Assembly (NCBI GenBank): GCA_963800215.1
Contig: CAWCZY010000007.1
Span: forward strand, 1 to 64,000
Length of the DNA: 64,000 nt
From: JAJPKK01 sp963800215
Lineage (GTDB): Bacteria > Pseudomonadota > Alphaproteobacteria > Rhizobiales > Xanthobacteraceae
Reading direction: 5' to 3'
Of the stretch, positions 16,606-26,208 are shown piece after piece (the stretch's first letter is position 1; each line of letters begins with the position of its first letter). The position numbers were made by a program, and so were the translations under genes. The notes beneath the pieces were generated by a model. The model ran no database searches. It saw only the letters and a list, made by a program, of their open reading frames with translations, and was not told where the DNA came from.

Positions 16606-18546
16606 ATGGTCGCGTTGACCTTTCCCGACGGGGTGCGTCGGGACTACCCCGACGGCGTCACCGGCCTCGAAGTGGCCAAGGCGATTTCGCCTTCCCTCGC
16701 CAAGCGCACCGTCGCCATGGCGCTCGACGGCAGGCTCGCCGATCTCGCCGATCCCATCGATCGCGACGCCAAGATCGAGTTCGTCAACCGCGACGATCCC
16801 CGCGCGCTGGAGCTGATCCGCCACGACGCCGCCCATGTGCTCGCCGAGGCGGTGCAGGCGCTGTGGCCGGGGACCCAGGTCACCATCGGCCCGGTGATCG
16901 AGAACGGCTTCTATTACGACTTCTTCCGCAACGAGCCGTTCACCCCGGAGGACTTTCCCGCCATCGAAAAGAAGATGCGCGAGATCATCGCCCGCGACAA
17001 ACCCTTCACCAAGCAGGTGTGGTCGCGCGACGAGGCCAAGCGCGTGTTCCGCGACAAGGGCGAGATGTTCAAGGTCGAGCTGGTCGACGCCATTCCGGCC
17101 GACCAGCAGATCAACATCTACAAGCAGGGCGACTGGTTCGACCTGTGCCGCGGCCCGCACATGACCTCGACCGCCAAGATCGGCGATGCCTTCAAGCTGA
17201 TGAAGGTGGCCGGCGCCTATTGGCGCGGGGATTCGCGCAACCCCATGCTGACCCGCATCTACGGCACCGCCTGGCGCAACCGGGAAGACCTCGACGCCTA
17301 TCTCAAGCAGATCGAGGAGGCCGAGAAGCGCGACCACCGCCGGCTCGGCCGCGAGATGGACCTGTTCCATTTCCAGGAGGAGGCGCCGGGCTCGGTCTTT
17401 TGGCACCCCAAGGGCTGGACCGTGTTCCAGGCGCTGGAGAGCTACATCCGCCGCCGCCAGAGCGCGGCGGGCTATGCGGAGGTCAACGCACCGCAGCTCA
17501 TGGATTCCTCGCTCTGGGTCGCCTCCGGCCACATGGCGACGTTCCGCGAAAGCATGTTCCTGACCCAGCCGCGCGAGGACGAGGAGCGCGTCTTCGTGGT
17601 CAAGCCGATGAACTGCCCGGGCCACATCCAGATCTTCAAGAACGGGCTGAAATCGTACCGCGACCTGCCCTACAAGCTCGGCGAATTCGGCAAGGTCCAT
17701 CGGTTCGAGCCGTCGGGCGCGCTGCATGGCCTGATGCGCGTGCGCGCATTCACCCAGGACGACGCGCATGTGTTCATCACCGAAAATCAGATCGCGGAGG
17801 AAGCGCTCGCGATCAACGATCTCATCCTCTCGATCTACGAGGATTTCGGCTTCTCCGACGTGGTGATCAAATTCTCCGACCGGCCGGACAAGCGCATCGG
17901 CGAGGACGCAGTGTGGGACAAGGCGGAGGCCGCGCTGATGGCCACCCTGAAGGCGTCCGGCCGTCCCTGGACGCTCAACAAGGGCGAGGGCGCGTTCTAT
18001 GGCCCCAAGCTCGAATACGTCCTGCGCGACGCCATCGGCCGCGACTGGCAGTGCGGCACCATCCAGGTCGATCTCAACATGCCGGGCCGGCTCGGCGCGT
18101 TCTATATCGACGAGCACTCCGACAAGGTGACGCCGGTGATGCTCCACCGCGCCATGTTCGGCTCGCTGGAGCGCTTCACCGGCATTCTCATCGAGCACTA
18201 TGCCGGCCACTTCCCGCTGTGGCTGTCGCCGACCCAGGCGGTGATCGCGACCATCGTCTCCGACGCCGACGGCTATGCCCGCGAAGCGGCCGACCTCGCC
18301 CGCCGCGCCGGGCTGCGGGTCGACCTCGACCTGCGCAACGAGAAGATCAACTACAAGGTGCGCGAGCATTCGCTCGCCAAGGTGCCGGTGCTGCTGGTGA
18401 TCGGCAAGAAGGAGGCGGAGACCCGCACCGTCTCGATCCGCCGGCTCGGCGCCCAGGACCAGAAGGTGGTGCCGCTGGACCAGGCGCTGGCGGAGCTCGC
18501 CGCGGAGGCGGTGCCGCCGGACGTGCGGCGGGAGCAGGCGGGCTGA
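16606..18546 (+). CDS. thrS: Threonyl-tRNA synthetase
   Basis: A 646-residue class II aminoacyl-tRNA synthetase. Order: TGS domain (1-62), the editing second-additional domain with the HxxxH-type zinc site in RHDAAHVLAEAVQ, motif 1/2/3 catalytic core including VVKPMNCPGHIQIF, GLMRVRAFTQDDAHVF and LHRAMFGSLERF, then the anticodon-binding domain (PLWLSPTQAVI to the end). The ATG at 16606 is chosen because AACCAGGAG precedes it and relatives begin at this point. The frame is intact over its whole length, in contrast to many neighbours. Confidence 0.98.
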   Translation: MVALTFPDGVRRDYPDGVTGLEVAKAISPSLAKRTVAMALDGRLADLADPIDRDAKIEFVNRDDPRALELIRHDAAHVLAEAVQALWPGTQVTIGPVIENGFYYDFFRNEPFTPEDFPAIEKKMREIIARDKPFTKQVWSRDEAKRVFRDKGEMFKVELVDAIPADQQINIYKQGDWFDLCRGPHMTSTAKIGDAFKLMKVAGAYWRGDSRNPMLTRIYGTAWRNREDLDAYLKQIEEAEKRDHRRLGREMDLFHFQEEAPGSVFWHPKGWTVFQALESYIRRRQSAAGYAEVNAPQLMDSSLWVASGHMATFRESMFLTQPREDEERVFVVKPMNCPGHIQIFKNGLKSYRDLPYKLGEFGKVHRFEPSGALHGLMRVRAFTQDDAHVFITENQIAEEALAINDLILSIYEDFGFSDVVIKFSDRPDKRIGEDAVWDKAEAALMATLKASGRPWTLNKGEGAFYGPKLEYVLRDAIGRDWQCGTIQVDLNMPGRLGAFYIDEHSDKVTPVMLHRAMFGSLERFTGILIEHYAGHFPLWLSPTQAVIATIVSDADGYAREAADLARRAGLRVDLDLRNEKINYKVREHSLAKVPVLLVIGKKEAETRTVSIRRLGAQDQKVVPLDQALAELAAEAVPPDVRREQAG

Positions 18547-18595
18547 CGGGGAAGCCGTTGCCCACTGCGCTTCCGGCTCGCCTGAGGCACTCGGG

Positions 18596-18637
18596 GCGGT
18601 GAATGATTTTTTCTTGAAAACAACCCCATGCAAAGTA
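18596..18637. repeat. Dispersed repeat, copy 1 (left of the Bug-type gene)
   Basis: A 27-base block at 18611-18637 (TTCTTGAAAACAACCCCATG, then CAAAGTA) is identical to 19804-19830, with further partial similarity (GGCGG..AATGAT) to its left. The two copies are in the same orientation and bracket the Bug-type binding protein gene. Confidence 0.85.
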
Positions 18638-18764
18638 CACCAGCGGCCGGGTTGGTGCCATCGCGGCGGGCGATCGAACCGGCCAAAAGCAGCCCGGGGT
18701 GCCGGGGCACCCCTTCCTCGCTCCGGTGCAGGTGATATAGCTTCGTCACGGGAGGAGCGGACCG

Positions 18765-19754
18765 ATGACACTTCCACGCCGTCGATTTCTGCGTCTGGCA
18801 GCGGGTGCGGTTTCGCTCCCGGCCCTGTCGCGCGCCGCGCGGGCGCAGGCCTATCCGACGCGGCCGATCACGATGATCGTGCCGTTCAACGCGGGCGGGC
18901 CGACCGACATCGTCGCGCGCGTCGTCGGCGAACACATGTCGCGTACGCTCGGCCAGCAGATCGTCATAGAAAACGTGGTCGGTGCCGGCGGCACCACCGG
19001 CTCGACGCGGGCGATGCGGGCAAACCCGGACGGATATACGATCGAGTTGGGGCAGATCGGGACCCACGCCGTCGCTGTCGCCCTTTACCCCAACCTCGCA
19101 TACAAGCCGGATGTCGATTTCGCGCCCATCGGGCTCGTCGTCGATCAGGCCGTCGTGATCGTGGCCCGAAAGGATTTTCCGCCGAACGACCTGAACGAAT
19201 TCGCCGCCTATCTCAAGGCCAATGCCGACAAGCTGAACATGGCTCATTCCGGCATCGGCTCGATCTCGCACTTCAGCGGCCTGTTGCTCAACAAAGTCAT
19301 CGGCGCGAAACCCACCCTGGTCCCGTTCAGCGGCGGCGCTCCGGCCGTCAACGCACTGATCGGCGGCCAGGTCGACTACATGTGCGAGCCGATATCGGAC
19401 ATCGTGCAACAGGTACAGGCCGGAACGATAAAGATCTACGCAACCGGAATGCCGGAGCGCAACCCGGCCCTGCCGCAGGTCCCGACCACAAAGGAGGCCG
19501 GACTGCCGGAATTCGCCATATCGGCCTGGTATGCGATGTTTGCGCCGAAGGCAACCCCGAAGGCCGTTCTCGACGCTCTCAGTGACGCCCTCGACGAGGC
19601 GCTCGATGACGACATGGTGAGCAAACGCCTCTCCGGCCTCGGTTGCGACATTCCCGCCAAGGTGAAGCGGGGGCAGAGAGCGCTCGCCGCTCTGGTGAAG
19701 AACGAGATTGCGCGCTGGACACCGATCGTCCGGGCGGCAAGCAACAGGGAGTAA
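18765..19754 (+). CDS. Bug/TctC-type periplasmic substrate-binding protein
   Basis: A 329-residue periplasmic receptor of the tripartite tricarboxylate transporter (Bug) family. It carries a twin-arginine-like signal peptide (PRRRFLRLAAGAVSL ... ARAQAYP) followed by the family start YPTRPITMIVPFNAGGPTDI and conserved IENVVGAGGTTGS. The usual TctA/TctB membrane partners are absent nearby, as is common for orphan Bug genes. Ligands are typically small carboxylates; the one here is unknown. The gene and little else lie between two copies of a dispersed repeat. Confidence 0.92.
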   Translation: MTLPRRRFLRLAAGAVSLPALSRAARAQAYPTRPITMIVPFNAGGPTDIVARVVGEHMSRTLGQQIVIENVVGAGGTTGSTRAMRANPDGYTIELGQIGTHAVAVALYPNLAYKPDVDFAPIGLVVDQAVVIVARKDFPPNDLNEFAAYLKANADKLNMAHSGIGSISHFSGLLLNKVIGAKPTLVPFSGGAPAVNALIGGQVDYMCEPISDIVQQVQAGTIKIYATGMPERNPALPQVPTTKEAGLPEFAISAWYAMFAPKATPKAVLDALSDALDEALDDDMVSKRLSGLGCDIPAKVKRGQRALAALVKNEIARWTPIVRAASNRE

Positions 19755-20075
19755 CGGAGGCGAGCGCCTGCGGGGTCTCCTTCGGGCGGCCAATGATCTT
19801 ATTTTCTTGAAAACAACCCCATGCAAAGTAGACCTTGCTCTCGGCAGACCGCGCCGACGTGATCCGGTCGTCCAGGCTTCTCGCGTTGCTTGGCGAGTTC
19901 GACCGGCATTGCCTCGGTTTGAAATCCCCGCGTCGCGATTCCGTCTTGCCAGATCACAGATCGCCCCCATACTGGGACCATGGCCCCACGCTTTCGGGCT
20001 GCCGCGAAAATCGATACCATGGGGTGGGCTCGACCCCATCCCAGACAGCGTTGCGACGCAAACCGGAGGCTTCAA
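19755..20075. other. Gene-free region between the Bug-type and NHL-repeat genes
   Basis: 321 bases with no supported gene. The second copy of the TTCTTGAAAACAACCCC repeat lies at 19785-19830. The rest probably carries the promoter of the downstream NHL-repeat gene. Confidence 0.4.
19785..19830. repeat. Dispersed repeat, copy 2 (right of the Bug-type gene)
   Basis: The same orientation and 27-base identical core as 18611-18637. The preceding bases GGCGG..AATGAT also match with a short insertion. See copy 1. Confidence 0.85.
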
Positions 20076-21173
20076 ATGGAAATCAAGCGCGTGTGGATGG
20101 GGCTCGTCGTGGCATGCGGTGTGCTGCTCGCCGCGTCGGCGCCGGCGACCGCCGAGAGCCCGGGTTTCAAGATCGATGCGCGCTGGCCTAAGCCGCTTCC
20201 CAACAATTGGATCTTGGGCCAGGTCGGCGGGATGGCGACCGACGCACAGGACAACATCTGGGTGTTTCAGCGTCCACGCTCGTTGACCGACGACGAGAAA
20301 GGCGCTGCCCTCACGCCGCCGCGCTCGAAATGCTGCGTGCCGGCGCCGTCGGTGCTGGTCTTCAATCCGGCCGGCGACCTCGTCAAATCGTGGGGCGGGC
20401 CGGGCGACAATCTCGGCTACGATTGGCCGCTGCTGGAGCACGGCATCCTGGTCGACAACAAGGGATTTGTCTGGCTGACCGGAAGCGGCAAGGGCGACGG
20501 CATGGTGTTGAAATTCACCACCGACGGCAAATTCGTCAAGCAACTCGGCAAACGCGGCCCGTTGACGAGCAGCACGGATTTGAGCCAATTCGGCCAAGCG
20601 GCAGCGCTCGAACTCGACGCCGCGGCCAATGAAATCTACGTCGCCGACGGTTACGGCAATCACCGCGTCGCGGTCATCGACGCGGATAGCGGAGCAATCA
20701 AGCGCATTTGGGGCGCCTACGGCAAGCCGCCGACCGACGAGAAGGTGGCGGACTTCAATCCGGAGTCGGCGCAGTTCGCCAATCCGGTGCATTGCGTCGC
20801 GCTGGCCAAGAACGGCCTCGTATATGTCTGCGACCGCAGGAACAATCGCGTCCAGGTCTTTCACAAAGACGGCAGCTTCGTGCGCCAGTTCGTGTTCGAC
20901 GCCAAGACGCTCGGCTCGGGCTCGGCCTGGGGCGTCGCGTTTTCGCCGCTCGACAAGGAGCAGAACCATTTCGTCCTGCTCGATGGCACCAACAACGAGA
21001 TGAAAATGGTTCGTGCCGATGACGGCGCGGTCGTCGGCACCGCCGGGCGGCCGGGTCGCGAGGCCGGTGAATTCCATTGGGTGCATGCCGGTACGTTCAA
21101 CTCGCGGGGAAATTTCTATACGGGTGAGGTCGATACCGGCAAACGGCTGCAGAAATGGGTGCCGGCCAACTGA
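20076..21173 (+). CDS. Secreted NHL-repeat beta-propeller protein
   Basis: A 365-residue exported protein starting at ATG 20076 after GGAGG. It has a signal peptide (GLVVACGVLLAASAPATAES). Several NHL-type blades follow, for example HGILVDNKGFVWLTGSG, EIYVADGYGNHRVAVID, GLVYVCDRRNNRVQVFHKDGSF and HWVHAGTFNSRGNFYTGEV. The pattern resembles the peptidyl-alpha-hydroxyglycine alpha-amidating lyase-like branch, but I cannot assign an activity. The following small secreted protein gene is on the same strand 189 bp on and may be functionally linked. Confidence 0.85.
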   Translation: MEIKRVWMGLVVACGVLLAASAPATAESPGFKIDARWPKPLPNNWILGQVGGMATDAQDNIWVFQRPRSLTDDEKGAALTPPRSKCCVPAPSVLVFNPAGDLVKSWGGPGDNLGYDWPLLEHGILVDNKGFVWLTGSGKGDGMVLKFTTDGKFVKQLGKRGPLTSSTDLSQFGQAAALELDAAANEIYVADGYGNHRVAVIDADSGAIKRIWGAYGKPPTDEKVADFNPESAQFANPVHCVALAKNGLVYVCDRRNNRVQVFHKDGSFVRQFVFDAKTLGSGSAWGVAFSPLDKEQNHFVLLDGTNNEMKMVRADDGAVVGTAGRPGREAGEFHWVHAGTFNSRGNFYTGEVDTGKRLQKWVPAN

Positions 21174-21362
21174 CCCCCGGCAAGGGCATCACGCCGCGGC
21201 CGCCACCCGGCCGGCTCCGACGCGGGGGGGATCGCCCCGATGACCTTCACGGGGAGGGAGGACATCCGGGCCCGACCGCGATATCCTCGCGTGACCGTGC
21301 AAGAATTCGGCGGCCACATCCATGGTCGTAAGTCGGCAATTGAAATCAAGGAGAGGACGCTC

Positions 21363-21926
21363 ATGAACGCCAGGAATCCGGACGCCAGGATATCGGATGT
21401 CATGAAATTGAACGCCGGGGCCTTGCGCATTGCCGCGCTGTCCGTGGCGGTGCTCGGTTTTGCCCAGGTGGCGGCGGCGCAGGAAGCGCGGAAAATGTTC
21501 ATCGAGGGCGACATCGTGCGCGGCAATACGCCGAGCGGGATTACCGGCCCGGTATGCGTGCTCGCCAACCAGTTCAAGCGCAAGGAGAACGTGGTCTTCC
21601 GTGTCCGCGTGCGCGACATCGCCGGGCAGGCGCTGGACGACAAGAGCATCAAGAGCATCGTCGTCGAGTTGTCGGACGGCAAGACATATCCGGCGGAATA
21701 TCGCGCCCGCCCGCCGGAGGCGGTGCGGCCCAGGCTCGGCCTGACGGGGCCCATCGATTATTTCTGGTCGGCGGCCTGGTTGATCCCGCAAGACTACCCG
21801 ACCGGCTCCTTGAGCTACCGGGTGGTGGCCACCGACATGCAGGGAAACACGCAGGACTGGGTGCCGATGAAGGACCTGAGGTCGTTGCCCGCGGTGATAC
21901 CCGGCGATGTGGAATATAAGAAATAG
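21363..21926 (+). CDS. Small secreted protein, unknown function
   Basis: A 187-residue protein with a signal peptide (LRIAALSVAVLGFAQVAAAQEA) after a short charged N-terminus. The ATG at 21363 follows AAGGAGAGGACGCTC. The mature part looks like an immunoglobulin-like beta-sandwich (ENVVFRVRVRDIAGQALDD, IKSIVVELSDGKTYPAEYR, SLSYRVVATDMQGN). I do not recognise the family. It follows the NHL-repeat gene and is convergent with the TauE-type gene. Confidence 0.75.
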   Translation: MNARNPDARISDVMKLNAGALRIAALSVAVLGFAQVAAAQEARKMFIEGDIVRGNTPSGITGPVCVLANQFKRKENVVFRVRVRDIAGQALDDKSIKSIVVELSDGKTYPAEYRARPPEAVRPRLGLTGPIDYFWSAAWLIPQDYPTGSLSYRVVATDMQGNTQDWVPMKDLRSLPAVIPGDVEYKK

Positions 21927-21946
21927 GCGCGCAGGTCGATTGCCGT

Positions 21947-22669
21947 CTAACGCACGAGAAGCACGAGGGCGCTTGTTGCTGCGATCCCGAGAATGATGAG
22001 ACGAAGCCTCGGGCCGTCGATGTGCTGCGCGATATGCGGGGCGATCACGAGCCCGATAACGACGCCGGGGACCAGGATCCCGGCTCGAACAAGCTGTGGC
22101 ATTCCGAACAATCCGAAAGCCGCGAGGGCGGCGACGGCCGCCAGGTAAGCCATCGAAAAGAAGGCGCTCAACATTCCGCGAGCAACCCTCGGCTCGGCAT
22201 TTTGGAAGACGAGAGAAATCGGCGGTCCGTGAATGCCGGCCATCGCTCCCATGACGCCTGCCGCACCTCCGGCAATCATCAGGGAACGACGAGTTGCAGT
22301 GAATCTGCAACCTGCAACGCTCAGAAGAACCGCCAGCAGAACCAACGCCCCAAACGTCTTACCGAGATGGGGGCCAGACGCGAACCTGAGGGCAAAGGCC
22401 CCGGCAACGGTTCCAATGGCGAGTTCCGCGAGCGAACTACCCAATGCCGGCACGTCGATAGCAGCACGTTCGCGATAGGCTGTCATCAACGCGAGCAACA
22501 CGCCGGCGAGCAGCATAGGGCCGGGAATGAAGCTCTGGTCTACCAGGGCGAGAAGCGGAACCACGAACAACGCCAACCCGATCCCAACAGATGCTTGAAT
22601 GGCAGAACCAATTGCCATTGTCGCAATTGCGAAAGCGATGGTGAGGGGTTCGAGAGGTTGATCGAACAT
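21947..22669 (-). CDS. TauE/SafE-family sulfite/anion permease
   Basis: A 240-residue inner-membrane protein with about seven to eight hydrophobic segments. Family hallmarks are an N-terminal GSAIQASVGIGLALFVVPLL, an internal repeat AGGAAGVMGAMAGIHGPPISL, and a C-terminal RLRLIILGIAATSALVLL. The family exports sulfite, organosulfonates or related anions. The upstream sulfatase gene on the same strand (separated by about 360 bp) makes export of a sulfur oxyanion a reasonable guess. The start is ATG 22669. Confidence 0.88.
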   Translation of the reverse strand: MFDQPLEPLTIAFAIATMAIGSAIQASVGIGLALFVVPLLALVDQSFIPGPMLLAGVLLALMTAYRERAAIDVPALGSSLAELAIGTVAGAFALRFASGPHLGKTFGALVLLAVLLSVAGCRFTATRRSLMIAGGAAGVMGAMAGIHGPPISLVFQNAEPRVARGMLSAFFSMAYLAAVAALAAFGLFGMPQLVRAGILVPGVVIGLVIAPHIAQHIDGPRLRLIILGIAATSALVLLVR

Positions 22670-23025
22670 TTGATGAGCGTAGCTGTCGCGCTTGCTGCGC
22701 GCAAAGTAAATTCTGCGGGAAATGAACGCCGTTTGTGCCTCGGTCTCGGCGCACGCAGGCGCCGAGACCGAGCGGAGTCCGAAATCGGGTCGGACTGAGC
22801 CATACCGGACGGCAGCCGCCGTGGTCGCACCATCCTCAAAACCGGCCGCCGCGGCTGATGGTCGCCGATGCGGCTGTTTGGGTCGCGCCGCGGGTTCACC
22901 CCAGTAACCGGACCCGCCGGCTGGCGGCCTTGGCGGCCGAGATGGGCCAGCGGCGGACACATGCGCCCTGCAAATCGTAGTTTCGTTTGAGCAGGGTCGA
23001 AAGCGCTCCCTCACTGGCGTGACGG
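22670..23025. other. Gene-free region between sulfatase and permease genes
   Basis: 356 bases without a supported gene. It contains a perfect 14-base-stem hairpin (22739-22752 with 22759-22772, CTCGGTCTCGGCGC / GCGCCGAGACCGAG). It also contains 22805-22853, which matches 26209-26257 at about 88% by eye. A hydrophilic leftward reading frame extends upstream of the permease start but is not supported. Confidence 0.5.
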
Positions 23026-24784
23026 TCACTGCGGCTTGGGGCGGATCGCGGCTGGCAGAAAGCTACCGTCGTTCTTTCCCACTTCCTTGGCCATGAGTTC
23101 ATTCAGCAAAGCGTTCATTCGCAGGATGACATCCTTGTTTTTCTCCGGATCGACGGCGAGATTGTGCACCTCGAGCGGGTCGTTCATCAGGTCAAAGAGC
23201 TGGAGGTCGTTGTTGCGCAGAATTTGCTCGAGCGTTTCCGGCGTATTGAAATTGGCGGGGGAATAGTAGCGCGCGAACTTATATCGCCCGTCAAAAGCAA
23301 AGCTGAGAAATCCCCGCTTGCCGAGTTTGGGTTGCAGTTCCGTCAGGGGTGGCGTGACTTTCCCCTGGAGGAGCTGTGTCATCCCGGCGAGGCAATAGTC
23401 CGAAATCGATGGTCAGGGGGGCGACATAGTTGAACAGCACGCCGGGGCGCACGGCTTGCGGCGCGGCGGTTTCGGCATTTGCCAGGACGCCGGAGAAGTC
23501 TCGGCCGGGCAGGTCCTTCACCGCCTCGCGCCGCTGCGCCTCGGGCACGCGCGCCAGCCCCGGCAGGCTCGGCATCAGATCCAAGTGGCTTGTCAGAACA
23601 GCGGACGATTGGCCACGAGGATAATCGGGGTGGACGACGATCAGCGGCACATGGGCGTTTCCTTCATAGGCGAAGGGGCCCTTGCCCCGGAGGCCACCGT
23701 GGTCGCCCGCCATCTCGCCGTGGTCTGCCGTGAAGATCACGACCGTGTTGTCCCAGAGGTTCAACTCGTCCAGTCCTTCCAACAATTGCTGCAGAGCCGA
23801 ATCCGTGTCGCGAATCATGTTCAGGTAGTAGTCATTGAACACCCGCCACATGTCGGGGCGGTTTACCGGAATGGACCCCAGCGCCCCCGACCAGCCGAGG
23901 TGGTAGTCCGTCAGCGCCGCGGGCATTCCCGGGGCCGACAGCGCTTCTTGCATCGTCGGCGAAGGAACGGTGTTCCAACGCTTGCTGTACAGCGAATTGT
24001 TCGGCGGCGCGGTGAGCACGTCGTTCACGACCGCCTTTTGTACTTGGGGCGCCCCCGGCACATTGGCATCCGCATACATGATGTCGTGAGGGTTGACGAA
24101 ACTCACGACCATGAAGAATGGCTGCCCCGATTGACGCAGTTCCGGCACATTGCCCCGCAGCCAGCGGACGCTTTCAGCCGCGGTGTAAACGTCGGTCTTG
24201 TAGCCCTGGTCAGGCGTGCCGGTTTTGTCACCGTCCGGCTGGTAGATATCGAAACCATAGGGCTGGAGCGCGTCGGTGGAATTGACGGTCTCCTTGGGAG
24301 GGAGGATGCCGAAATCCATTTCCCATTTTCCGTAAAATGCCGTCCGGTAGCCGAGCTTCTTCATCATGGAACCCATATTGGGCCGGTCTTTTGGCAAGCT
24401 CGGCACATAGCCCGCCTCCATCTGGTCGAAGACCCCGTTGACCTGCGGCGGCTGCCCGCTATAGAGCGCCGCACGCGAGGGCGTACACATCGCCGAGGCG
24501 ATATAGTGATTGCGAAAGGTGATCCCTTGTTGTGCGAGCCTGTCGAGGGCCGGCATGTGGTAGCCCGCGGCGGCCGGCAACTCGTAACGTGTCTGATCCC
24601 GCAGTACCAGAATGACGTTCAGCGGGCGGCTCGGTGCCGAGGTCGCCGGGACCTGTGCGTGCGCGATCGGCGCGAAGGCCACTGCCGCCAGGAACAATCC
24701 CAGTCCGCAAGCGAGCCCACTCAAATTAAGGGTTACCCGCGCCGGGAATTGGACGAACTTTCGAACCGATGTGTGAGCATTCAT
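23026..24784 (-). pseudogene. Arylsulfatase-type sulfatase, secreted, one frameshift as given
   Basis: About 585 residues if rejoined. It starts at ATG 24784 with a signal peptide (LACGLGLFLAAVAFAPIAHAQ). The formylglycine site is the cysteine type, MCTPSRAALYSG (Cys100), so it needs an FGE-like maturase. Other sulfatase blocks are NVILVLRDQTRYEL, FYGKWEMDFG, VVSFVNPHD and VVIFTADHGEMAGDHGG. Near 23385 the frame shifts to MTQLLQGKVTPPL and continues to KFARYYSPANF and FDLMNDPLEVHNLA at 23026. The C-terminal motifs are intact, so the break may be an error. It is followed by a TauE-type permease. Confidence 0.85.
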
Positions 24785-25077
24785 TAACCGATTCCTTATG
24801 GCAGCCCCGTGCACCTACCGGGCATCGGCCTACCGGTCGCTCTGAGGCACGTTGGTCGTTTGCGCCGGGTGCGGTAGTTTGACCTGTGTCAGCCAGAAAT
24901 CCGTGATTGAGAAACTACACGGCAACCGTTGTGCTTGTTTCCGCCGACTGCGCCGGACCTCGGGGAAAACGGATGAATTCCGCCGAACTGGTTGCCGCAT
25001 CTAAAAGCAAATAGGTTCAAGTCGACCCGATGGGCGCATGATCGCCGACGCCGCTGTTGGCGACCGCGCCACCACCC
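24785..25077. other. Gene-free region upstream of the sulfatase
   Basis: 293 bases with no supported gene. It should carry the sulfatase promoter on the minus strand. Its right end abuts the first detached 3'-end copy of the 26353-27383 gene. Confidence 0.35.
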
Positions 25078-25245
25078 CTACCGCGCCAGCAGCTCGACCT
25101 CGCCGCCGACGCCGGTAATGACCTTGAAATTGCGCTCGTAGGTGCGGCCGTCGCTGCGCACGATGGCGCGGTAGTCGCCCTCGGCCAGCACCACGCGGGG
25201 GAACGCCCCGGTCAATTCCTTGATGACGTCGCCGCCGGGGGTGGC
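25078..25245 (-). pseudogene. Detached 3'-end copy A of the 26353-27383 secreted-protein gene
   Basis: Encodes the last ~55 residues of the full gene almost unchanged (TPGGDVIKELTGAFPRVVLA, then GDYRAIVRSDGRTYERNF) down to the same LAR stop. The similarity ends abruptly upstream of TPGGDV, with unrelated sequence beyond. No signal peptide or start is associated. It is a fragment created by duplication or recombination, not an independent gene. Confidence 0.8.
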
Positions 25246-25396
25246 GATTAATTCCAACGCCGTCGCCGGGAAGCGCAATGTCTTTTGACCTGCATCAACG
25301 AATGGTCTGGCGCGTCGTGCCAAGATTTCAAAACGATACCTCCACTGCGGCATCGCAATGCAACTCGAAACAGCCGGTCGTGTCAGGGTCGAGGCC

Positions 25397-25661
25397 ATGC
25401 ACAACAAGACGATCTCGAAGACTTCCCCAAATCTCTCCCGAGGTGCTCGCGCATCTCGGCGACGGCCAGATCGCCTATGTCAAACCAATTCGGTCGGAGG
25501 ATGTGCCGGCGATATTTCCGCAGGTGACCGAGTTTGCCCCTGGGTCGAAACTGTTTGCGCTCCACGCCGCCGACGGCACGCCGATCATGGTCGCCGACAC
25601 GCGCGAGGCCGCCGTCGCCAATGCCCGCTCGCAAGAACTGCAAACCGTGAGCGTGCATTAG
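25397..25661 (+). pseudogene. DUF1150-family protein, one frameshift as given
   Basis: A small cytoplasmic protein, about 87 residues if rejoined, of the alphaproteobacterial DUF1150 family often encoded beside small heat-shock genes. The ATG at 25397 gives MHNKTISKT. A one-base indel near 25425-25430 leads to the conserved body SPEVLAHLGDGQIAYVKPI, FPQVTEFAPGSKLFALHAAD and GTPIMVADTREAAVANARSQ. I find no Hsp20 gene upstream. Instead it is wedged between two detached gene-end copies, so it may itself be a displaced remnant. Confidence 0.7.
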
Positions 25662-25725
25662 CCCAGCGGGTGCATTCTTCCTCGCCGGCTTCTCAGCTTT
25701 CCACGACCCAGCGAGGCAACCATCC

Positions 25726-25935
25726 CTACCGCGCCAGCACCTCGACTTCGCCGTCGACGCCGGTGATGACCTTGAAATTGCGCTCATAGGTGCGGCCGTC
25801 ACTGCGCGCGATGGCGCGATAGTCGCCCTCGGCGAGCGCCACCCGGGGGAACGCCCCGGTGGATTCCTTGATGACGTCGCCGCCGGGGGTGATGACCGAC
25901 CAACTGGTGTTGGCGGGCGCGCGCTTCGCCGCCGG
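25726..25935 (-). pseudogene. Detached 3'-end copy B of the 26353-27383 secreted-protein gene
   Basis: Repeats the last ~65 residues (ANTSWSVITPGGDVIKESTG to VDGEVEVLAR). Only about seven base differences over ~180 bases from the full gene were seen by eye. The match starts further upstream than in copy A, at ANTSWSV, so the two fragments have different breakpoints. No start codon or signal sequence belongs to it. Confidence 0.82.
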
Positions 25936-25991
25936 TCTCGGGGTGGTGCAGCGGTGGCCCTTGGAATGTCTCCTCGGGTCTCCTGCGCAGC

Positions 25992-26102
25992 TCAGCAAAT
26001 CATTAAGTATAACTGAGCTAGACCGAGCAGGGCCGTTATTGCTGTGGTGATTGTTATTGAAAATAGAAGCACACTTTCGAGGTTTCGACCACGTAGCTCC
26101 AT
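25992..26102 (-). CDS. Possible small membrane protein (36 residues)
   Basis: The ATG at 26102 follows a good ribosome site (AAGGAGT, 8 bases away) and encodes MELRGRNLESVLLFSITITT and then AITALLGLAQLYLMIC, i.e. a short basic head and one hydrophobic helix. The surrounding ~200 bases are clearly A/T-richer than the rest of the window. It lies just upstream of detached copy B on the same strand. No family is recognised. It could be chance. Confidence 0.35.
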   Translation of the reverse strand: MELRGRNLESVLLFSITITTAITALLGLAQLYLMIC

Positions 26103-26208
26103 TACCAAATACTCCTTCGAATTTAGTCGGCGGGAAACTCAGCCTGGAGGGATTATTGGCACAGGATGCGTTATTAATCTCCTAAACGCGGAGGCTTGTC
26201 TGAGCACG

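Noticed and set aside
16042..18777. 911-codon leftward frame opposite thrS
   Set aside because: Shadow of thrS codon structure in a high-GC genome. The translation is low-complexity with no motif.
18351..21086. 911-codon leftward frame opposite the Bug-type and NHL genes
   Set aside because: Overlaps two clear rightward genes with signal peptides. No family-like text.
25397..25661. Small heat-shock (Hsp20) gene expected next to the DUF1150 gene
   Set aside because: Upstream sequence does not contain an alpha-crystallin domain in any frame.
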